A stretch of DNA of 64,000 nucleotides from Corynebacterium propinquum DSM 44285 (GCF_000375525.1 NZ_AQXC01000002.1:1-64000); one strand, 5' to 3'. Counted from the first letter of the stretch, positions 29,653 to 39,399 are shown. Translations and numbers: made by a program. Notes: generated by a model from the sequence alone, not told the origin.

Positions 29653-29729
29653 GCCCCCATAGCCCAATTGGCAGAGGCGGTGGACTTAAAATCCATACAG
29701 TGTCGGTTCGAGCCCGACTGGGGGCACCA
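29653..29729 (+). tRNA. tRNA with anticodon TAA (tRNA-Leu), CCA encoded
   Basis: The acceptor GCCCCCA pairs with TGGGGGC, the discriminator is A, and CCA is encoded. The anticodon arm GTGGA-CTTAAAA-TCCAT shows anticodon TAA. The T arm is GTCGG-TTCGAGC-CCGAC. The variable region is only ACAGT, about five bases, whereas bacterial tRNA-Leu normally has a long class II arm. The anticodon predicts leucine (UUA codon), but the body is class I. See findings. Confidence 0.85.
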
Positions 29730-29966
29730 TGACCAGCGGAAACTCTGGAGACGTGGGCACTAAAACGTGGTTGGTGTCCATGTAGTGTCCGTTATTAAAT
29801 CACCCTCCCCATGACACCCCACAATATCCACAATGATGAGACGCACCGGTGATCAGGCACACCGCTGATAATTCATTCATGATTGTGGGAACTATTTTGC
29901 CTTTCGCATCGTTACACTAGATGAGAAACGTACAACCCATGACACGAAAGGCACGGGATTTCTACA

Positions 29967-30809
29967 GTGCGTAACAGCAACCCCGTTATGAGCAATTTGT
30001 CTGCTGGGGCCAATGGAAATGGCAACAGTGCTGGTTTCCAGCAGCAGATGGACTACAACGCTTACGATAATTACGGCGGGCAGGGCGGCTACGCCCCAAT
30101 GAGCCAGCAGCAAGAAGCTGACCGCCCGATGACTGTCGACGACGTCGTCACCAAGACTGGTATCACGCTGGGCGTAATTATCTTGTTTGCCGTCGTGAAC
30201 TTCGGCATCGGCATGGTGAATCCACAGATCGCGATGATGGCAACGTTTGCCGGTGCCATTGCCGGATTTGTCACCGTGTTGGTCGCTTCCTTCGGCAAGA
30301 AATGGGGTTCACCGGTTGTGACCCTGCTCTATGCCGTTTTTGAAGGCTTGTTTGTCGGTGGTATCTCGCTGGTCTTTTCTGGCATGTACGTCGGCGAAGC
30401 CAATGCGGCGAGCCTGATCGGTCAGGCCGTCCTGGGAACCGTGGGTGTCTTCTTGGGCATGCTCATTGTGTATAAGACCGGCGCAGTGAAAGTTACCCCG
30501 CGTTTCAACAAGATCCTGACTTCCTGCATCATTGGTGTCGTTGTTTTGATGCTGGGCAACTTCCTATTGGCGATGTTTACCGGCAATAACCCGTTGCGTG
30601 ATGGTGGAATCCTGGCGATTATCTTCTCGCTGGTCTGCATTGGTTTGGCCGCTGCATCGTTCTTGACGGATTTTGACGCTGCTGATCGTATGATCCGCGC
30701 CGGTGCACCATCCAAGATGGCCTGGGGCGTTGCATTGGGTCTGGCTGTGACCTTGGTCTGGCTCTACACTGAGATTCTGCGTCTGCTGTCGTACTTCCAG
30801 CAGCGCTAG
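29967..30809 (+). CDS. Bax inhibitor-1/YccA-like membrane protein
   Basis: A 280-residue protein. A polar Gly/Asn/Gln-rich N-terminus of about 55 residues (GQGGYAPMSQQQEAD) is followed by seven hydrophobic segments, with the family motif YAVFEGLFVGGIS in the middle and LVWLYTEILRLLSYF at the end. The family (PF12811, BaxI_1) includes proton- or calcium-leak channels. The actinobacterial role is unknown. GTG start with AAAGGCACGG upstream. Two hairpins follow it. Confidence 0.82.
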   Translation: MRNSNPVMSNLSAGANGNGNSAGFQQQMDYNAYDNYGGQGGYAPMSQQQEADRPMTVDDVVTKTGITLGVIILFAVVNFGIGMVNPQIAMMATFAGAIAGFVTVLVASFGKKWGSPVVTLLYAVFEGLFVGGISLVFSGMYVGEANAASLIGQAVLGTVGVFLGMLIVYKTGAVKVTPRFNKILTSCIIGVVVLMLGNFLLAMFTGNNPLRDGGILAIIFSLVCIGLAAASFLTDFDAADRMIRAGAPSKMAWGVALGLAVTLVWLYTEILRLLSYFQQR

Positions 30810-30830
30810 ATGGTCGACTATTCGTAGCTT

Positions 30831-30918
30831 TCGCACGGGTAATTACCGTGCGAACAGTGGAAAACTCCGGTGGGCGTGTGATTGCTAATAAGCAGTCCGG
30901 CCCACCGGAGTTTTGTGT
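30831..30918. terminator. Tandem hairpins between convergent genes (bidirectional terminator)
   Basis: Hairpin 1: TTCGCACGG (30831-30839) with CCGTGCGAA (30847-30855). Hairpin 2: a perfect 15-bp stem AAAACTCCGGTGGGC (30862-30876) with its complement ending GGAGTTTT (30901-30915). A and T runs on both sides of hairpin 2 suit termination on both strands, for the Bax-inhibitor-like gene and the lipoprotein gene that converges on it. Confidence 0.85.
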
Positions 30919-30949
30919 GTGCTATTCAGCGGCTACGGATTAACAGCGG

Positions 30950-31570
30950 TTATGGAGTAACCAGTTGTCCGTCGACCCAGATTTCTGAAAAGACGGTGCC
31001 CTGTGCAGACTCCACAGGGCTGCGGAGAACTAACGTCACGGTGTTATTGTCTGCATCTTGTGCGCTGGCTTTCGCCGAATCGGCATCCCACGAATCCCAC
31101 TTGAGCTTGGTTAAGCGGTCGTCGGGGTGCGCGCAGTTCAACACGATATGGTCGGGTTTTTTCTCAGGGGTTCCTAGGCAGTTGATGAACCCGATTGTTT
31201 TCCCGGTGGATTTGCGCGGGCCAGTGGTTTTCGTGGCCCCTGCAGAACCCCTCGCGGAATCTCCAGAGGCCTTGGCTAATTCAGCGTCTTCGTCGTCGTC
31301 CAGCTCGGACTCGGTTCCACCGATGACGGTTTCCGTGGTCTGTACGGATTGACCGTTTCCACTGGTGCCAGTGCCTGTGGTGCTGTCGGTAGCAGTGGTG
31401 CCAGCTTCAGCGGTCTCAGTGCCCGTAGGGGCGCTGGAGGTTGGTGCCTCGAAAGTATTACCAGTTTCGACCTTCTGATCCGAAGGGTTTTCATTCGGAG
31501 GGGTGCAGGCAGCCAATGCGAGGGCTGCTGCAGAAACTCCGGTCACGGCGAATTTACGGTAGTTAGTCAT
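30950..31570 (-). CDS. Putative lipoprotein, Thr/Ser-rich linker
   Basis: A 206-residue protein with a lipoprotein signal (VSAAALALAAC, Cys22), a long Thr/Ser/Gly/Glu-rich spacer to about residue 115, and a small C-terminal domain with two Cys (GFINCLGTPEKKPD and VLNCAHPD) that likely pair. I do not recognise a family. It starts 15 bp after greA on the same strand, so it may be read through from greA. Cell-surface location is inferred from the lipobox. Confidence 0.7.
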   Translation of the reverse strand: MTNYRKFAVTGVSAAALALAACTPPNENPSDQKVETGNTFEAPTSSAPTGTETAEAGTTATDSTTGTGTSGNGQSVQTTETVIGGTESELDDDEDAELAKASGDSARGSAGATKTTGPRKSTGKTIGFINCLGTPEKKPDHIVLNCAHPDDRLTKLKWDSWDADSAKASAQDADNNTVTLVLRSPVESAQGTVFSEIWVDGQLVTP

Positions 31571-31584
31571 GGGAAATTCCTTAC

Positions 31585-32109
31585 TTATTTTTCGTCGCGT
31601 GGGGTAGCGTACAACGCGGAGTCATAAGGTGCGGCCGAGTCAATGGTGACCTTGATGACGTTGCCGTTTGGTGCGGAGTACTGGCGGGTTTCGCCTTCTT
31701 CGGCGCCCAGGATTGCTGCACCGAGCGGGGATTGCTCCGAGTAGGTTTCCAAGTTTTCGTTGTCGGTGGCCGCGGCGCGGGTACCGATCAAGAAGGTTTC
31801 TTTGTTTTCTGGATCCTCGTTGTAGTGCACGTGGACGACGGAACCGACGTTGGCAACACCTTCTTGCACACCGGTGCGCTCGGTGGTGGAGTTCGCGAGA
31901 ATCTCCGAGATGTGCTTGATGCGGGCCTCTTCCTGGTCCTGCATCTCACGCGCAGCGTCGTAGCCGGCGTTTTCTTTCAAGTCGCCTTCTTCGCGGCGCT
32001 CGTTAATCTCAGCAGCGACTACCGGGCGGTGGTCGATCAGAGCCTGCAGTTCCTCTTCCAGCTTTGCCTTGGTTTCTGGCGTAATGTACTGCTTTCGGTT
32101 TTCAGCCAT
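31585..32109 (-). CDS. greA: Transcription elongation factor GreA
   Basis: A 174-residue factor that rescues backtracked RNA polymerase by stimulating transcript cleavage. The N-terminal coiled coil (TPETKAKLEEELQAL, EINERREEGDLKENAGYD with the acidic tip residues) is followed by a GreA_GreB C-terminal domain (VHYNEDPENKETFLIGTRAA, SPLGAAILGAEEGE, each quoted in short). Same neighbourhood as mycobacterial greA (next to a DUF4307 gene and mca). Confidence 0.93.
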   Translation of the reverse strand: MAENRKQYITPETKAKLEEELQALIDHRPVVAAEINERREEGDLKENAGYDAAREMQDQEEARIKHISEILANSTTERTGVQEGVANVGSVVHVHYNEDPENKETFLIGTRAAATDNENLETYSEQSPLGAAILGAEEGETRQYSAPNGNVIKVTIDSAAPYDSALYATPRDEK

Positions 32110-32368
32110 GTCCGTGTGAAGCCTTCCTTAGATTCTTCTGGTTGCGCAAATGGTTGTGCAAAAATTCTGGTGTTTGCACTCGCTGCGTTGCGACGATTCT
32201 GCCTAGATCTTAACGCATATGCCCGTGTAATTTTGCCCAGGGCTTCAGATATTCTGCCCGCACCATTCTCTGCGTAGTCTCCGTGCAAAGCCTTCTCGAC
32301 GTACTCGGTGCGTGCGATGAATTACGGTAGGGTGTCTCCGCACTAGCTAATCGCTATCTAGTAACGAG

Positions 32369-32842
32369 CTAGTCACCGAGTTTCAGATGGGCTGGGATAG
32401 TGCCGGAACAACCATAGACACCACCCGCCACGGCTTTTTCGCCTGCGCGTACCGGTACATCGACGCTGAGGCGTTCAGTGCGTTTCTCACCGGGGGCCAT
32501 GGGGATTTCTACACGACCCACCTCGGCCTTTTCATAGTTAAACGCTTGGACGATGCAATACGCAGGTACTTCCGGGTCATCGCGGGTGATATCTACCCAT
32601 ACCCGCAGCGTGTCATCATCGGGGTATTCCTGGCTTAAAAGCGTGATTTCGGCGGCGGGTGTGTCGGCATTAAATAACCGGAATAGCCCCCAGGAACCGA
32701 TTGCCAGCATCAGCACTACAAGGGCCACGAGAATTTTGCCGGTGAGGTTGTTCCCGGAAGTAGTAGAGCCAATTGAGCCCTTCGAGCCATTCGGGCCTGT
32801 GGAGCCACGTGAACCGTACCGTGCGCGCTTGCGAGTGCTCAT
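32369..32842 (-). CDS. DUF4307 membrane protein
   Basis: About 157 residues from the ATG at 32842 (MSTRKRARYGSRG). A Gly/Ser-rich basic N-terminus, one membrane segment (ILVALVVLMLAIGSWGLFRLF), and an extracytoplasmic domain with LRVWVDITRD and VPAYCIVQAFNYEKAEVGR (quoted VPAYCIVQAF). This is the DUF4307 pattern and position (Rv1081c equivalent). Function unknown. An in-frame ATG at 32851 is also possible. It is divergent from mca. Confidence 0.8.
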   Translation of the reverse strand: MSTRKRARYGSRGSTGPNGSKGSIGSTTSGNNLTGKILVALVVLMLAIGSWGLFRLFNADTPAAEITLLSQEYPDDDTLRVWVDITRDDPEVPAYCIVQAFNYEKAEVGRVEIPMAPGEKRTERLSVDVPVRAGEKAVAGGVYGCSGTIPAHLKLGD

Positions 32843-32934
32843 TCTTCGCATCTTAAGGCAGGTGTATCGGCCAGTACAATTAGGTAATATAATCAGTTCG
32901 AGCAAATATCTAGCGACTGTGCGAAAGGACCGAT

Positions 32935-33801
32935 GTGAGCTACCGGTTGCTGTCTATCCATGCCCACCCCGATGACGAGGCATCAAAAGGCGCAGCGACG
33001 ACCGCGATGTATGCGCACAATGGTCACGAGGTCATGATTGTCACCTGCACGGGTGGTGAGCGCGGCGATATTATCAACCCGGCAATGGATAAGCCCGGGG
33101 TGAAAGAAAACATACAGGCTGTGCGCCATGAAGAAATGGCCGAGTCAGTGCGTGCATTGGGGGTGCAGCACAAGTGGATGGGCTATGTGGATTCAGGCCT
33201 GCCGCAGGGGGACCCGATGCCGCCGCTTCCCGACGGCTGTTTTGCTCGTGAGGACAGCATGAAGGTCGCCACCGAGCTGATTGAAATCATTCGTGAGTTC
33301 AAGCCGCACGTCATCATGACGTATGACGAAAACGGCGGCTACCCGCATCCGGATCACTTGAAGGTCCATGAGATCAGCATGATCGCGTGGGAGCGCGCTG
33401 GTGATCCAGAGTTTCTTCCGGAAGTTCCTGCCTGGGAACCACTGAAGCTGTATTACAGCCACGGCTTCGTGTACCAGCGCATGGAAATGTTCCATAACCG
33501 GCTGTTGGCACAGGGGAAGTCCTCGCCGTATGGTCCGATGATGGAACGTTGGGATCCGCACTTGGCGGATATCATGTCGCGTGTGACCACGCAGGTGGAG
33601 TGCAGCGACTATTTCTCGCACCGTGAGGCTGCGTTGCGCGCACACGCCACCCAAATCGATCCTGCGGGTGCGTTCATGGCTACTGATGTGTCCACCCAAC
33701 AGGAACTCTGGCCCACTGAAGAATATGAACTGGCGCGCAGCAGGGTAGCAACCGAGTTGCCGGAGACTGATTTATTCGCCGGTTTGGAGGGGACCGACTG
33801 A
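32935..33801 (+). CDS. mca: Mycothiol S-conjugate amidase
   Basis: A 288-residue zinc amidase of the LmbE/PIG-L fold that cleaves mycothiol-toxin adducts to a mercapturate for export. Zn ligands: HAHPDDEASKG near the N-terminus and HPDH in NGGYPHPDHLKVHE. TCTGGERGDI and YVDSGLP are typical, and the C-terminal region HATQIDP matches Mca rather than MshB. Long length and genomic position (beside greA) also favour Mca. GTG start with GAAAGGAC upstream. Presence of mca indicates a mycothiol-making organism. Confidence 0.9.
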   Translation: MSYRLLSIHAHPDDEASKGAATTAMYAHNGHEVMIVTCTGGERGDIINPAMDKPGVKENIQAVRHEEMAESVRALGVQHKWMGYVDSGLPQGDPMPPLPDGCFAREDSMKVATELIEIIREFKPHVIMTYDENGGYPHPDHLKVHEISMIAWERAGDPEFLPEVPAWEPLKLYYSHGFVYQRMEMFHNRLLAQGKSSPYGPMMERWDPHLADIMSRVTTQVECSDYFSHREAALRAHATQIDPAGAFMATDVSTQQELWPTEEYELARSRVATELPETDLFAGLEGTD

Positions 33802-34127
33802 TGCAGATTTCACTGCAGTCACTGCCGTCGACGTTGCATGCCTCAGTAACGCACGTCGCCTACACCGCCGATGAGGTATTTTACTGGGCACAAAACCAGG
33901 TGCACGAAGGCCCGATGGGGCCAGAGTTTGGCAAAGCCTCGCCGATCGGTTTGCTGGTTATCGTGTCCTTAGCGGTCGCGATTATGGTTTTGGGCTGGTC
34001 TTTTCACCGTCGCCAGTCGAAGTTCCGCCGTCGGCGCGCGTTTGCGGAAGATCATGGTTTGGATCCTTTTGACGTCGAGGCTGTTGAGGCTGCAATGCGC
34101 GAAGCCGGCGTGCACGATCGGCGGTAG
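33801..34127 (+). CDS. Small membrane protein of unknown function
   Basis: A 108-residue protein with one clear membrane segment (PIGLLVIVSLAVAIMVLGW), then a very basic stretch HRRQSKFRRRRAFAEDHG and an acidic end. Its ATG overlaps the mca stop (TGATG), so it is coupled to mca, and it ends 2 bp before the prenyl transferase gene. A small membrane protein holds this position in related genomes (Rv1083-like). No function is known. Confidence 0.75.
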   Translation: MQISLQSLPSTLHASVTHVAYTADEVFYWAQNQVHEGPMGPEFGKASPIGLLVIVSLAVAIMVLGWSFHRRQSKFRRRRAFAEDHGLDPFDVEAVEAAMREAGVHDRR

Positions 34128-34129
34128 AG

Positions 34130-34897
34130 ATGAAACTGCGGGAATTGGTCTATCCAATTTATGAAGCACGCATTCGTCGTGGCCTGAAAGGACGCCCACA
34201 GCCGAAACACGTCGCGATCATGGCCGATGGAAACCGGCGCTGGGCGCGCGAAGCCGGGTTTACCGATATCAGTCAGGGGCACCGTCGTGGTGCACACAAG
34301 ATCGCCGAATTAGTCTCATGGTGTGCAGAGACCGAAGTCGAGGTTGTTACCTGCTATTTGTTGTCCACGGAAAACCTGCGGCGTGCCCCAGAAGAGCTAA
34401 ATCTGCTTTTCGACATCATCACTGACGTTGTGGTGCAGCTTGCACAGGGGGAACCAGATTGTCAGGTTCGCTTGGTGGGCCATTTGGATCTGTTGCCAGA
34501 CGAGGTGGCCCAGCGCATGGAGCAAGCAGCGGCAACGACCCGGGACAACACAGGTGTGATCGTCAACGTGGCCGTGGGCTATGGTGGCCGACAAGAAATC
34601 GTGGATGCTGTACAAAAACTGATACGCGCCGAGGCGAACAAGGGGCTATCTGCCGACGAAATCGCAGAGGCCGTTACCGCGGAATCTATTTCGCGCCACT
34701 TGTACACCAAAGGTTTGCCCGATCCGGATTTGGTGATCCGAACTTCGGGTGAGCAGCGGTTGTCGGGTTTTTTGCTGTGGCAGGCAGCGTACTCGGAAAT
34801 CTGGTTTACCGATACTTACTGGCCCGCGTTTCGCAAAATTGATTTCTTCCGCGCACTGCGCGAATTCTCGCAGCGTTCACGACGATTCGGTAAATAG
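34130..34897 (+). CDS. Short-chain Z-isoprenyl diphosphate synthase (UppS family)
   Basis: A 255-residue cis-prenyltransferase. The active-site loop is HVAIMADGNRRWAREAG with catalytic Asp, followed by SQGHRRGAHKI, VEVVTCYLLSTENLRR (quoted CYLLSTENLRR), and the C-terminal RTSGEQRLSGFLLWQAAYSE (RTSGEQRLSGFLL). Its position after mca matches mycobacterial Rv1086, a Z,E-farnesyl diphosphate synthase that feeds decaprenyl phosphate synthesis. The product length cannot be read from sequence here. Confidence 0.85.
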   Translation: MKLRELVYPIYEARIRRGLKGRPQPKHVAIMADGNRRWAREAGFTDISQGHRRGAHKIAELVSWCAETEVEVVTCYLLSTENLRRAPEELNLLFDIITDVVVQLAQGEPDCQVRLVGHLDLLPDEVAQRMEQAAATTRDNTGVIVNVAVGYGGRQEIVDAVQKLIRAEANKGLSADEIAEAVTAESISRHLYTKGLPDPDLVIRTSGEQRLSGFLLWQAAYSEIWFTDTYWPAFRKIDFFRALREFSQRSRRFGK

Positions 34898-34936
34898 GCA
34901 ACCACGCGGGTAGATTCCCGCACACAGGTGCGGCGG

Positions 34937-35851
34937 TTATAGTTTGCGTAGCCGCACCTTTTCTACCAGGTGATCCTGGTTTTTTCGTAGGACCAACGAC
35001 GCCCGCACGCGCGTCGGCAAGATATTTTCCACCAGGTTGGGCAGGTTGATGGACTGCCAGATCTCGCGGGCTTCGCCGCGTGCGGCAGCTTCGTCTAAAT
35101 CCGCGAAGTGGGCAAAATGTGCGCCGGGCTCCCGGAATGCAGTGCGTCGCAGTTTTAAGAATCTCTCGATGTACCAGCTCTCGATATCGTCGATATGAGC
35201 GTCGACATAGACGGAAAAATCCACAAGGTCCGAAACCATGAGCGTGCGCCCGGTTTGCAACACGTTCAGGCCCTCAATGATCAATATGTCTGGTTGGCGG
35301 ATGCGCTGGACTTCACCAGGCAAAATGTCATAGGCGGTGTGGGAATATACCGGTGCATGGGCCTCAGGTGCGCCGGATTTCACCTCTGTGACAAAACGCA
35401 ATAACCCACGCTGGTCATAGGATTCTGGGAATCCCTTGCGCTTCATCAACCCACGCTTCTTCAATTCTGCGGTGGGCAACAAGAAACCGTCGGTGGGCAC
35501 GAGGTCAACGCGCTGGTGTTTATCCCACTTTTGCAACAACACCTGCAGCAGGCGGGCGGTAGTGGACTTGCCGACGGCTACTGACCCCGCGACTGCGATG
35601 ATAAACGGCACCTTTTCTGGTGGATGCCCCAAAAACTGCTGGGCGGCATCGTTGACCCGGCGGTGGGCTTCGATCTGGAAATGCAGCAGACCAGCCAGTG
35701 GCAGGTAGACGTCGGCGACTTCGTCGAGGTCGATATTTTCCCCGATCCCGGCAAGTTCGGCGACCTCATCTTCCGTCAATAATTGGGGAACGGATTTACG
35801 CAGGTTACGCCAGTGTTCGCGGGAAAAATCCAGGTAGGGGCTGGTAGTCAT
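34937..35851 (-). CDS. coaA: Pantothenate kinase, type I
   Basis: First step of coenzyme A synthesis from pantothenate. P-loop [18 protein letters not shown], then [45 protein letters not shown], and the C-terminal [12 protein letters not shown] match CoaA. I choose the ATG at 35851 ([14 protein letters not shown]), giving 304 residues. The open frame continues far upstream, antisense to glyA, which is coincidental. It diverges from glyA with 81 bp between the starts. Confidence 0.92.
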   Translation of the reverse strand: MTTSPYLDFSREHWRNLRKSVPQLLTEDEVAELAGIGENIDLDEVADVYLPLAGLLHFQIEAHRRVNDAAQQFLGHPPEKVPFIIAVAGSVAVGKSTTARLLQVLLQKWDKHQRVDLVPTDGFLLPTAELKKRGLMKRKGFPESYDQRGLLRFVTEVKSGAPEAHAPVYSHTAYDILPGEVQRIRQPDILIIEGLNVLQTGRTLMVSDLVDFSVYVDAHIDDIESWYIERFLKLRRTAFREPGAHFAHFADLDEAAARGEAREIWQSINLPNLVENILPTRVRASLVLRKNQDHLVEKVRLRKL

Positions 35852-35932
35852 AGTAGGTATTGTCTCATTGCTGCTTGGTGTTATTGTTATAAGCATCATA
35901 ATCGCCACCTGCGTGCAGAAAGGCCCGCTTTG

Positions 35933-37201
35933 ATGTTTGAATCCCCGCTGTCTGAGTTTGACCCAGAGGTAGCTGCTGCCATCGACGGAGAAATCTCCCG
36001 TCAACGTGGAACCTTGGAAATGATTGCCTCGGAAAACTTCGTGCCACGCGCGGTGTTGCAGGCACAAGGTTCGGTACTGACCAACAAGTACGCTGAGGGC
36101 TACCCGGGTCGTCGCTACTACGGCGGTTGCGAGCACGTCGATGTTATTGAAGATCTTGCACGTCAGCGCGCCAAGGAACTGTTCGGAGCGGAATTCGCTA
36201 ACGTGCAGCCACACTCCGGTGCACAGGCCAACGCTGCGGTATTGGCATCGCTGATCAAGCCAGGTGACAAGATCATGGGCTTGTCCCTGGCACACGGTGG
36301 CCACCTCACCCACGGTATGAAGCTGAACTTCTCCGGCAAGCTGTATGAGGTTGCTGCATACGAGGTGGATCCAGAAACCCACCGCATCGATATGGACAAG
36401 GTCCGCGAGCAGGCTCTGGCAGAAAAGCCACAGGTGATCATCGCTGGCTGGTCGGCGTATTCGCGTCGTTTGGATTTCGAAGCCTTCCGCTCCATCGCCG
36501 ATGAGGTGGGCGCTTATCTGTGGACTGATATGGCGCACTTCGCTGGTCTGGTGGCTGCGGATCTGTACCCATCGCCAGTTCCACACTCCGATATCGTCTC
36601 TTCCACCGTGCACAAGACCTTGGGCGGCCCACGTTCTGGTCTGATTTTGGCGAAGCAGGACTATGCTAAGCAGATCAACTCCGCTGTATTCCCGGGCCAG
36701 CAGGGCGGCCCATTGATGCATGCTGTGGCTGCGAAGGCAGTGTCTTTCAAAGTTGCTGCTACTGAAGAATTCCGCGAGCGCCAGCAGCGCACCATCGACG
36801 GAGCGCGCATCTTGGCGGAGCGCCTGACGGCGCAGGATTGCTTGGATTCTGGTATTTCCGTGCTCACCGGTGGTACTGATACCCACTTGGTCTTGGCTGA
36901 CCTGCGTAACTCGGAACTAGACGGCCAGCAGGCAGAAGACCGCCTGCACGAGGTAGGCATCACCGTCAACCGCAACGCGGTGCCGAACGATCCGCGTCCA
37001 CCAATGGTGACTTCTGGTCTGCGCATTGGTGCCTCGGCGTTGGCCACCCGTGGTTTCGACGAGAAGGCATTTGAAGAAACCGCTGACGTTATTGCCCAGG
37101 CATTGCTGGGCAAAGATGTCGCACAGCTGCGTAGCCGCGTTGAGAAGCTCACCCAGGACTTCCCACTGTATGAGGGCCTGGAAGACTGGAAGCTGGTTTA
37201 G
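35933..37201 (+). CDS. glyA: Serine hydroxymethyltransferase
   Basis: This PLP enzyme converts serine and tetrahydrofolate to glycine and methylene-[59 protein letters not shown] and the PLP lysine in [14 protein letters not shown] are present. I start at the ATG 35933 ([13 protein letters not shown]) after AAAGG; this gives 422 residues. It is 3 bp upstream of the folate gene pabAB, so one-carbon and folate synthesis are linked. Confidence 0.95.
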   Translation: MFESPLSEFDPEVAAAIDGEISRQRGTLEMIASENFVPRAVLQAQGSVLTNKYAEGYPGRRYYGGCEHVDVIEDLARQRAKELFGAEFANVQPHSGAQANAAVLASLIKPGDKIMGLSLAHGGHLTHGMKLNFSGKLYEVAAYEVDPETHRIDMDKVREQALAEKPQVIIAGWSAYSRRLDFEAFRSIADEVGAYLWTDMAHFAGLVAADLYPSPVPHSDIVSSTVHKTLGGPRSGLILAKQDYAKQINSAVFPGQQGGPLMHAVAAKAVSFKVAATEEFRERQQRTIDGARILAERLTAQDCLDSGISVLTGGTDTHLVLADLRNSELDGQQAEDRLHEVGITVNRNAVPNDPRPPMVTSGLRIGASALATRGFDEKAFEETADVIAQALLGKDVAQLRSRVEKLTQDFPLYEGLEDWKLV

Positions 37202-37204
37202 TAA

Positions 37205-39394
37205 TTGAAGGTAGTCCTGGTTGATAACCACGACTCGTTTACCAATAACCTGGCTAGTTATGTGCGCATGGCCGGCCAGGAGGTTGTGGTTATTGCCAAT
37301 GACGCTGATCTCGGCGGGCTAGATTTCGCCGCTTTCGTGCGTCAGGCCGGCTTCGGTGCAGTGATTATTTCGCCGGGGCCGGGAACACCGGAAAACCCGT
37401 CTGATCTGGGGCATTCCGCAGCCGCGTTACACGTTGGGTTGCCGGTGTTGGGGGTGTGTTTAGGCCAGCAAGCCATGGCCTGGGTGGAAGGCGGCTCGGT
37501 GGTAGGTGCACCCGAGCCGTTTCATGGTCGCCGGAGTCGGATTACGCACGATGGTACCGGGTTGTTTTCCGGTATTGACGTGGATTATCAGGCGGTGCGT
37601 TATCACTCGCTGGTGGTGGCCGACGACGTTAACAATCTCGTCCCGGACTGTTTTCGTGTCACCGCGCGTACCGCGGACGCGGATAAATTAGTGATGGGTT
37701 TGGAGCACAAGCACAAGCCGTGGTGGGGCGTGCAGTTCCATCCAGAATCCATTGCTGATGCGCATGGCATGGGCATCGTGCGTAATTTCTTGCAGCTTGC
37801 TGCGCGGGATAGTTTTCCTGGCGGTAGTGCTGGTTGCGAGAGCACGGGTTGTGAGCGCACGTATTTCGATGATGTGAGGTGCGATACAGACACAGATACA
37901 GATAGAGATACAGAGTGTGCTGATTTCGCCGAATCGAATGAGCATGGCATCAAGCCCTGGCTGATTTCCCGAGCTTTTCCGGCAGAAGCGCTGGCCACCG
38001 ACCCGATGCGTGCCTATGAGCATTTGCATGGGCAGCGCTGGTGGATCGAAGACGGTTCCGGGGCACTCTGTATGGGGGATGATTCTGGCCCGCTTGCTCG
38101 GCATATCAAAGCTTCTGTTGCGCGCGGGGAAGTCGAAATCTCTCGCCTTGGCGATGCGGGGGAACAGGAAAGCCCTGCACTACACCGCGAGTCCGTGTTC
38201 GCTACAATCGAGCGCCTGATGCAGCACTATTCCGCGGTGCAACCACCGGTGCCTGGGTGCGAATTTAGCTTGGGGCTAGTGGGCTATTTGGGCTACGAGC
38301 TCAAGGCGGATTGCGGCTATTCTGCTCCCCATGCGCGTGAGGATTTTTGGGATGCGCAGCTGTTGTTGGCGGATCGGGCGCTCATTCTTGTCGACGGCCA
38401 GTGCCATGTGGTGGCGCTGTGTGAGAATGCAGAAACGGCTGCTGTACAACAGGCGTGGGTGGATGCCATGGTTGCAGGATTACAAGAAGCTCAGGTGTTC
38501 AAGACTGCAGACGCTGGCGTCTCTGTTCCTGGTCCGGAGCACTCCCTGGCTACTGAGCAGCAAGGCGCACCACAAGGCGTCGCGCAGCAACTACATTCGC
38601 GTGCGGAATACCTAGATTTGATTGCGCAGTCCCAGGAACTCATTGCAGCCGGTGAGTCTTATGAAATTTGTTTGACCAACCGGCTGACTATGCCAGCTGC
38701 CGGGCATCACCCGAAAGACGCGTTCGCGTATTTGCGGGCCAACCATGCGTCGCCGCGAGCAGGGTTGCTGGAATTTGCTGATTTTGGGTTGGCGTCGACA
38801 AGCCCGGAGTGTTTCGTGCGCATCGCAGGTGGTGTGGTTACCAGCAAACCGATTAAAGGGACCCGCCCGCGGGGAGCGAGTGATGTTGAAGATACGGCGT
38901 TGCGCGAGAGCCTCCAGAAGGCTGAAAAAGACCGCGCGGAAAATCTGATGATTGTGGATCTGGTGCGCCACGATATGAACGCCGTTGCGGTGCCCGGCAG
39001 CGTGGAGGTGCCGAAATTGTGGGATGTGGAATCATTTCCGAGCGTGCACCAGCTCGTGAGTACGGTGTCGGCGCGGTTGGGCGCGGTCAGCCCAGTTGCG
39101 GCCGTGCGTGCGCTGTTTCCCGCGGGTTCGATGACCGGCGCGCCGAAAAAACGCACGCTTGACATCATTGACCGGCTGGAAGGCAGCCACCGCGGTGCAT
39201 ACTCCGGTGCCTTTGGTTATTTTTCATTTCATGGGGCAGTGGATTTGTCCATGACAATTCGCACCCTGATTTTTGAGGGCAGACAGGTGACTTATGGCGT
39301 GGGCGGAGCGATCGTGTCCTTGTCTGACCCGGAGGACGAATACACTGAGACCCAAGTGAAGGCCCGGCCATTGTTCGGGTGGCTACGCACATAG
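37205..39394 (+). CDS. Aminodeoxychorismate synthase, fused PabA-PabB
   Basis: A 729-residue fusion for folate synthesis (chorismate plus glutamine to 4-amino-4-deoxychorismate). Residues 1-200 are the class I glutamine amidotransferase: DNHDSFTNNLASYV, SPGPGTPENPSDLG, GVCLGQQAMA with the nucleophile Cys, and WGVQFHPESI. The synthase half runs from about 260, with VGYLGYELKAD, GESYEICLTNRL, PIKGTRPRGAS and PAGSMTGAPKKRTLDIID (PAGSMTGAPKKR). TTG start. The interdomain linker holds a hexanucleotide repeat. The fused form is common in actinobacteria and occurs in eukaryotes. Confidence 0.9.
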   Translation: MKVVLVDNHDSFTNNLASYVRMAGQEVVVIANDADLGGLDFAAFVRQAGFGAVIISPGPGTPENPSDLGHSAAALHVGLPVLGVCLGQQAMAWVEGGSVVGAPEPFHGRRSRITHDGTGLFSGIDVDYQAVRYHSLVVADDVNNLVPDCFRVTARTADADKLVMGLEHKHKPWWGVQFHPESIADAHGMGIVRNFLQLAARDSFPGGSAGCESTGCERTYFDDVRCDTDTDTDRDTECADFAESNEHGIKPWLISRAFPAEALATDPMRAYEHLHGQRWWIEDGSGALCMGDDSGPLARHIKASVARGEVEISRLGDAGEQESPALHRESVFATIERLMQHYSAVQPPVPGCEFSLGLVGYLGYELKADCGYSAPHAREDFWDAQLLLADRALILVDGQCHVVALCENAETAAVQQAWVDAMVAGLQEAQVFKTADAGVSVPGPEHSLATEQQGAPQGVAQQLHSRAEYLDLIAQSQELIAAGESYEICLTNRLTMPAAGHHPKDAFAYLRANHASPRAGLLEFADFGLASTSPECFVRIAGGVVTSKPIKGTRPRGASDVEDTALRESLQKAEKDRAENLMIVDLVRHDMNAVAVPGSVEVPKLWDVESFPSVHQLVSTVSARLGAVSPVAAVRALFPAGSMTGAPKKRTLDIIDRLEGSHRGAYSGAFGYFSFHGAVDLSMTIRTLIFEGRQVTYGVGGAIVSLSDPEDEYTETQVKARPLFGWLRT
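37882..37914 (+). repeat. Hexanucleotide microsatellite inside pabAB
   Basis: About five tandem copies of GATACA with variants (GACACA, GATAGA) encode an Asp-Thr series, DTDTDTDRDTE, in the linker between the glutaminase and synthase domains. Because the unit is six bases, length changes keep the frame. Confidence 0.8.
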
Positions 39395-39399
39395 CCAAT

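Noticed and set aside
34937..36886. 649-codon frame ending in CoaA
   Set aside because: The first 345 codons are antisense to glyA; the CoaA family start at 35851 explains the gene.
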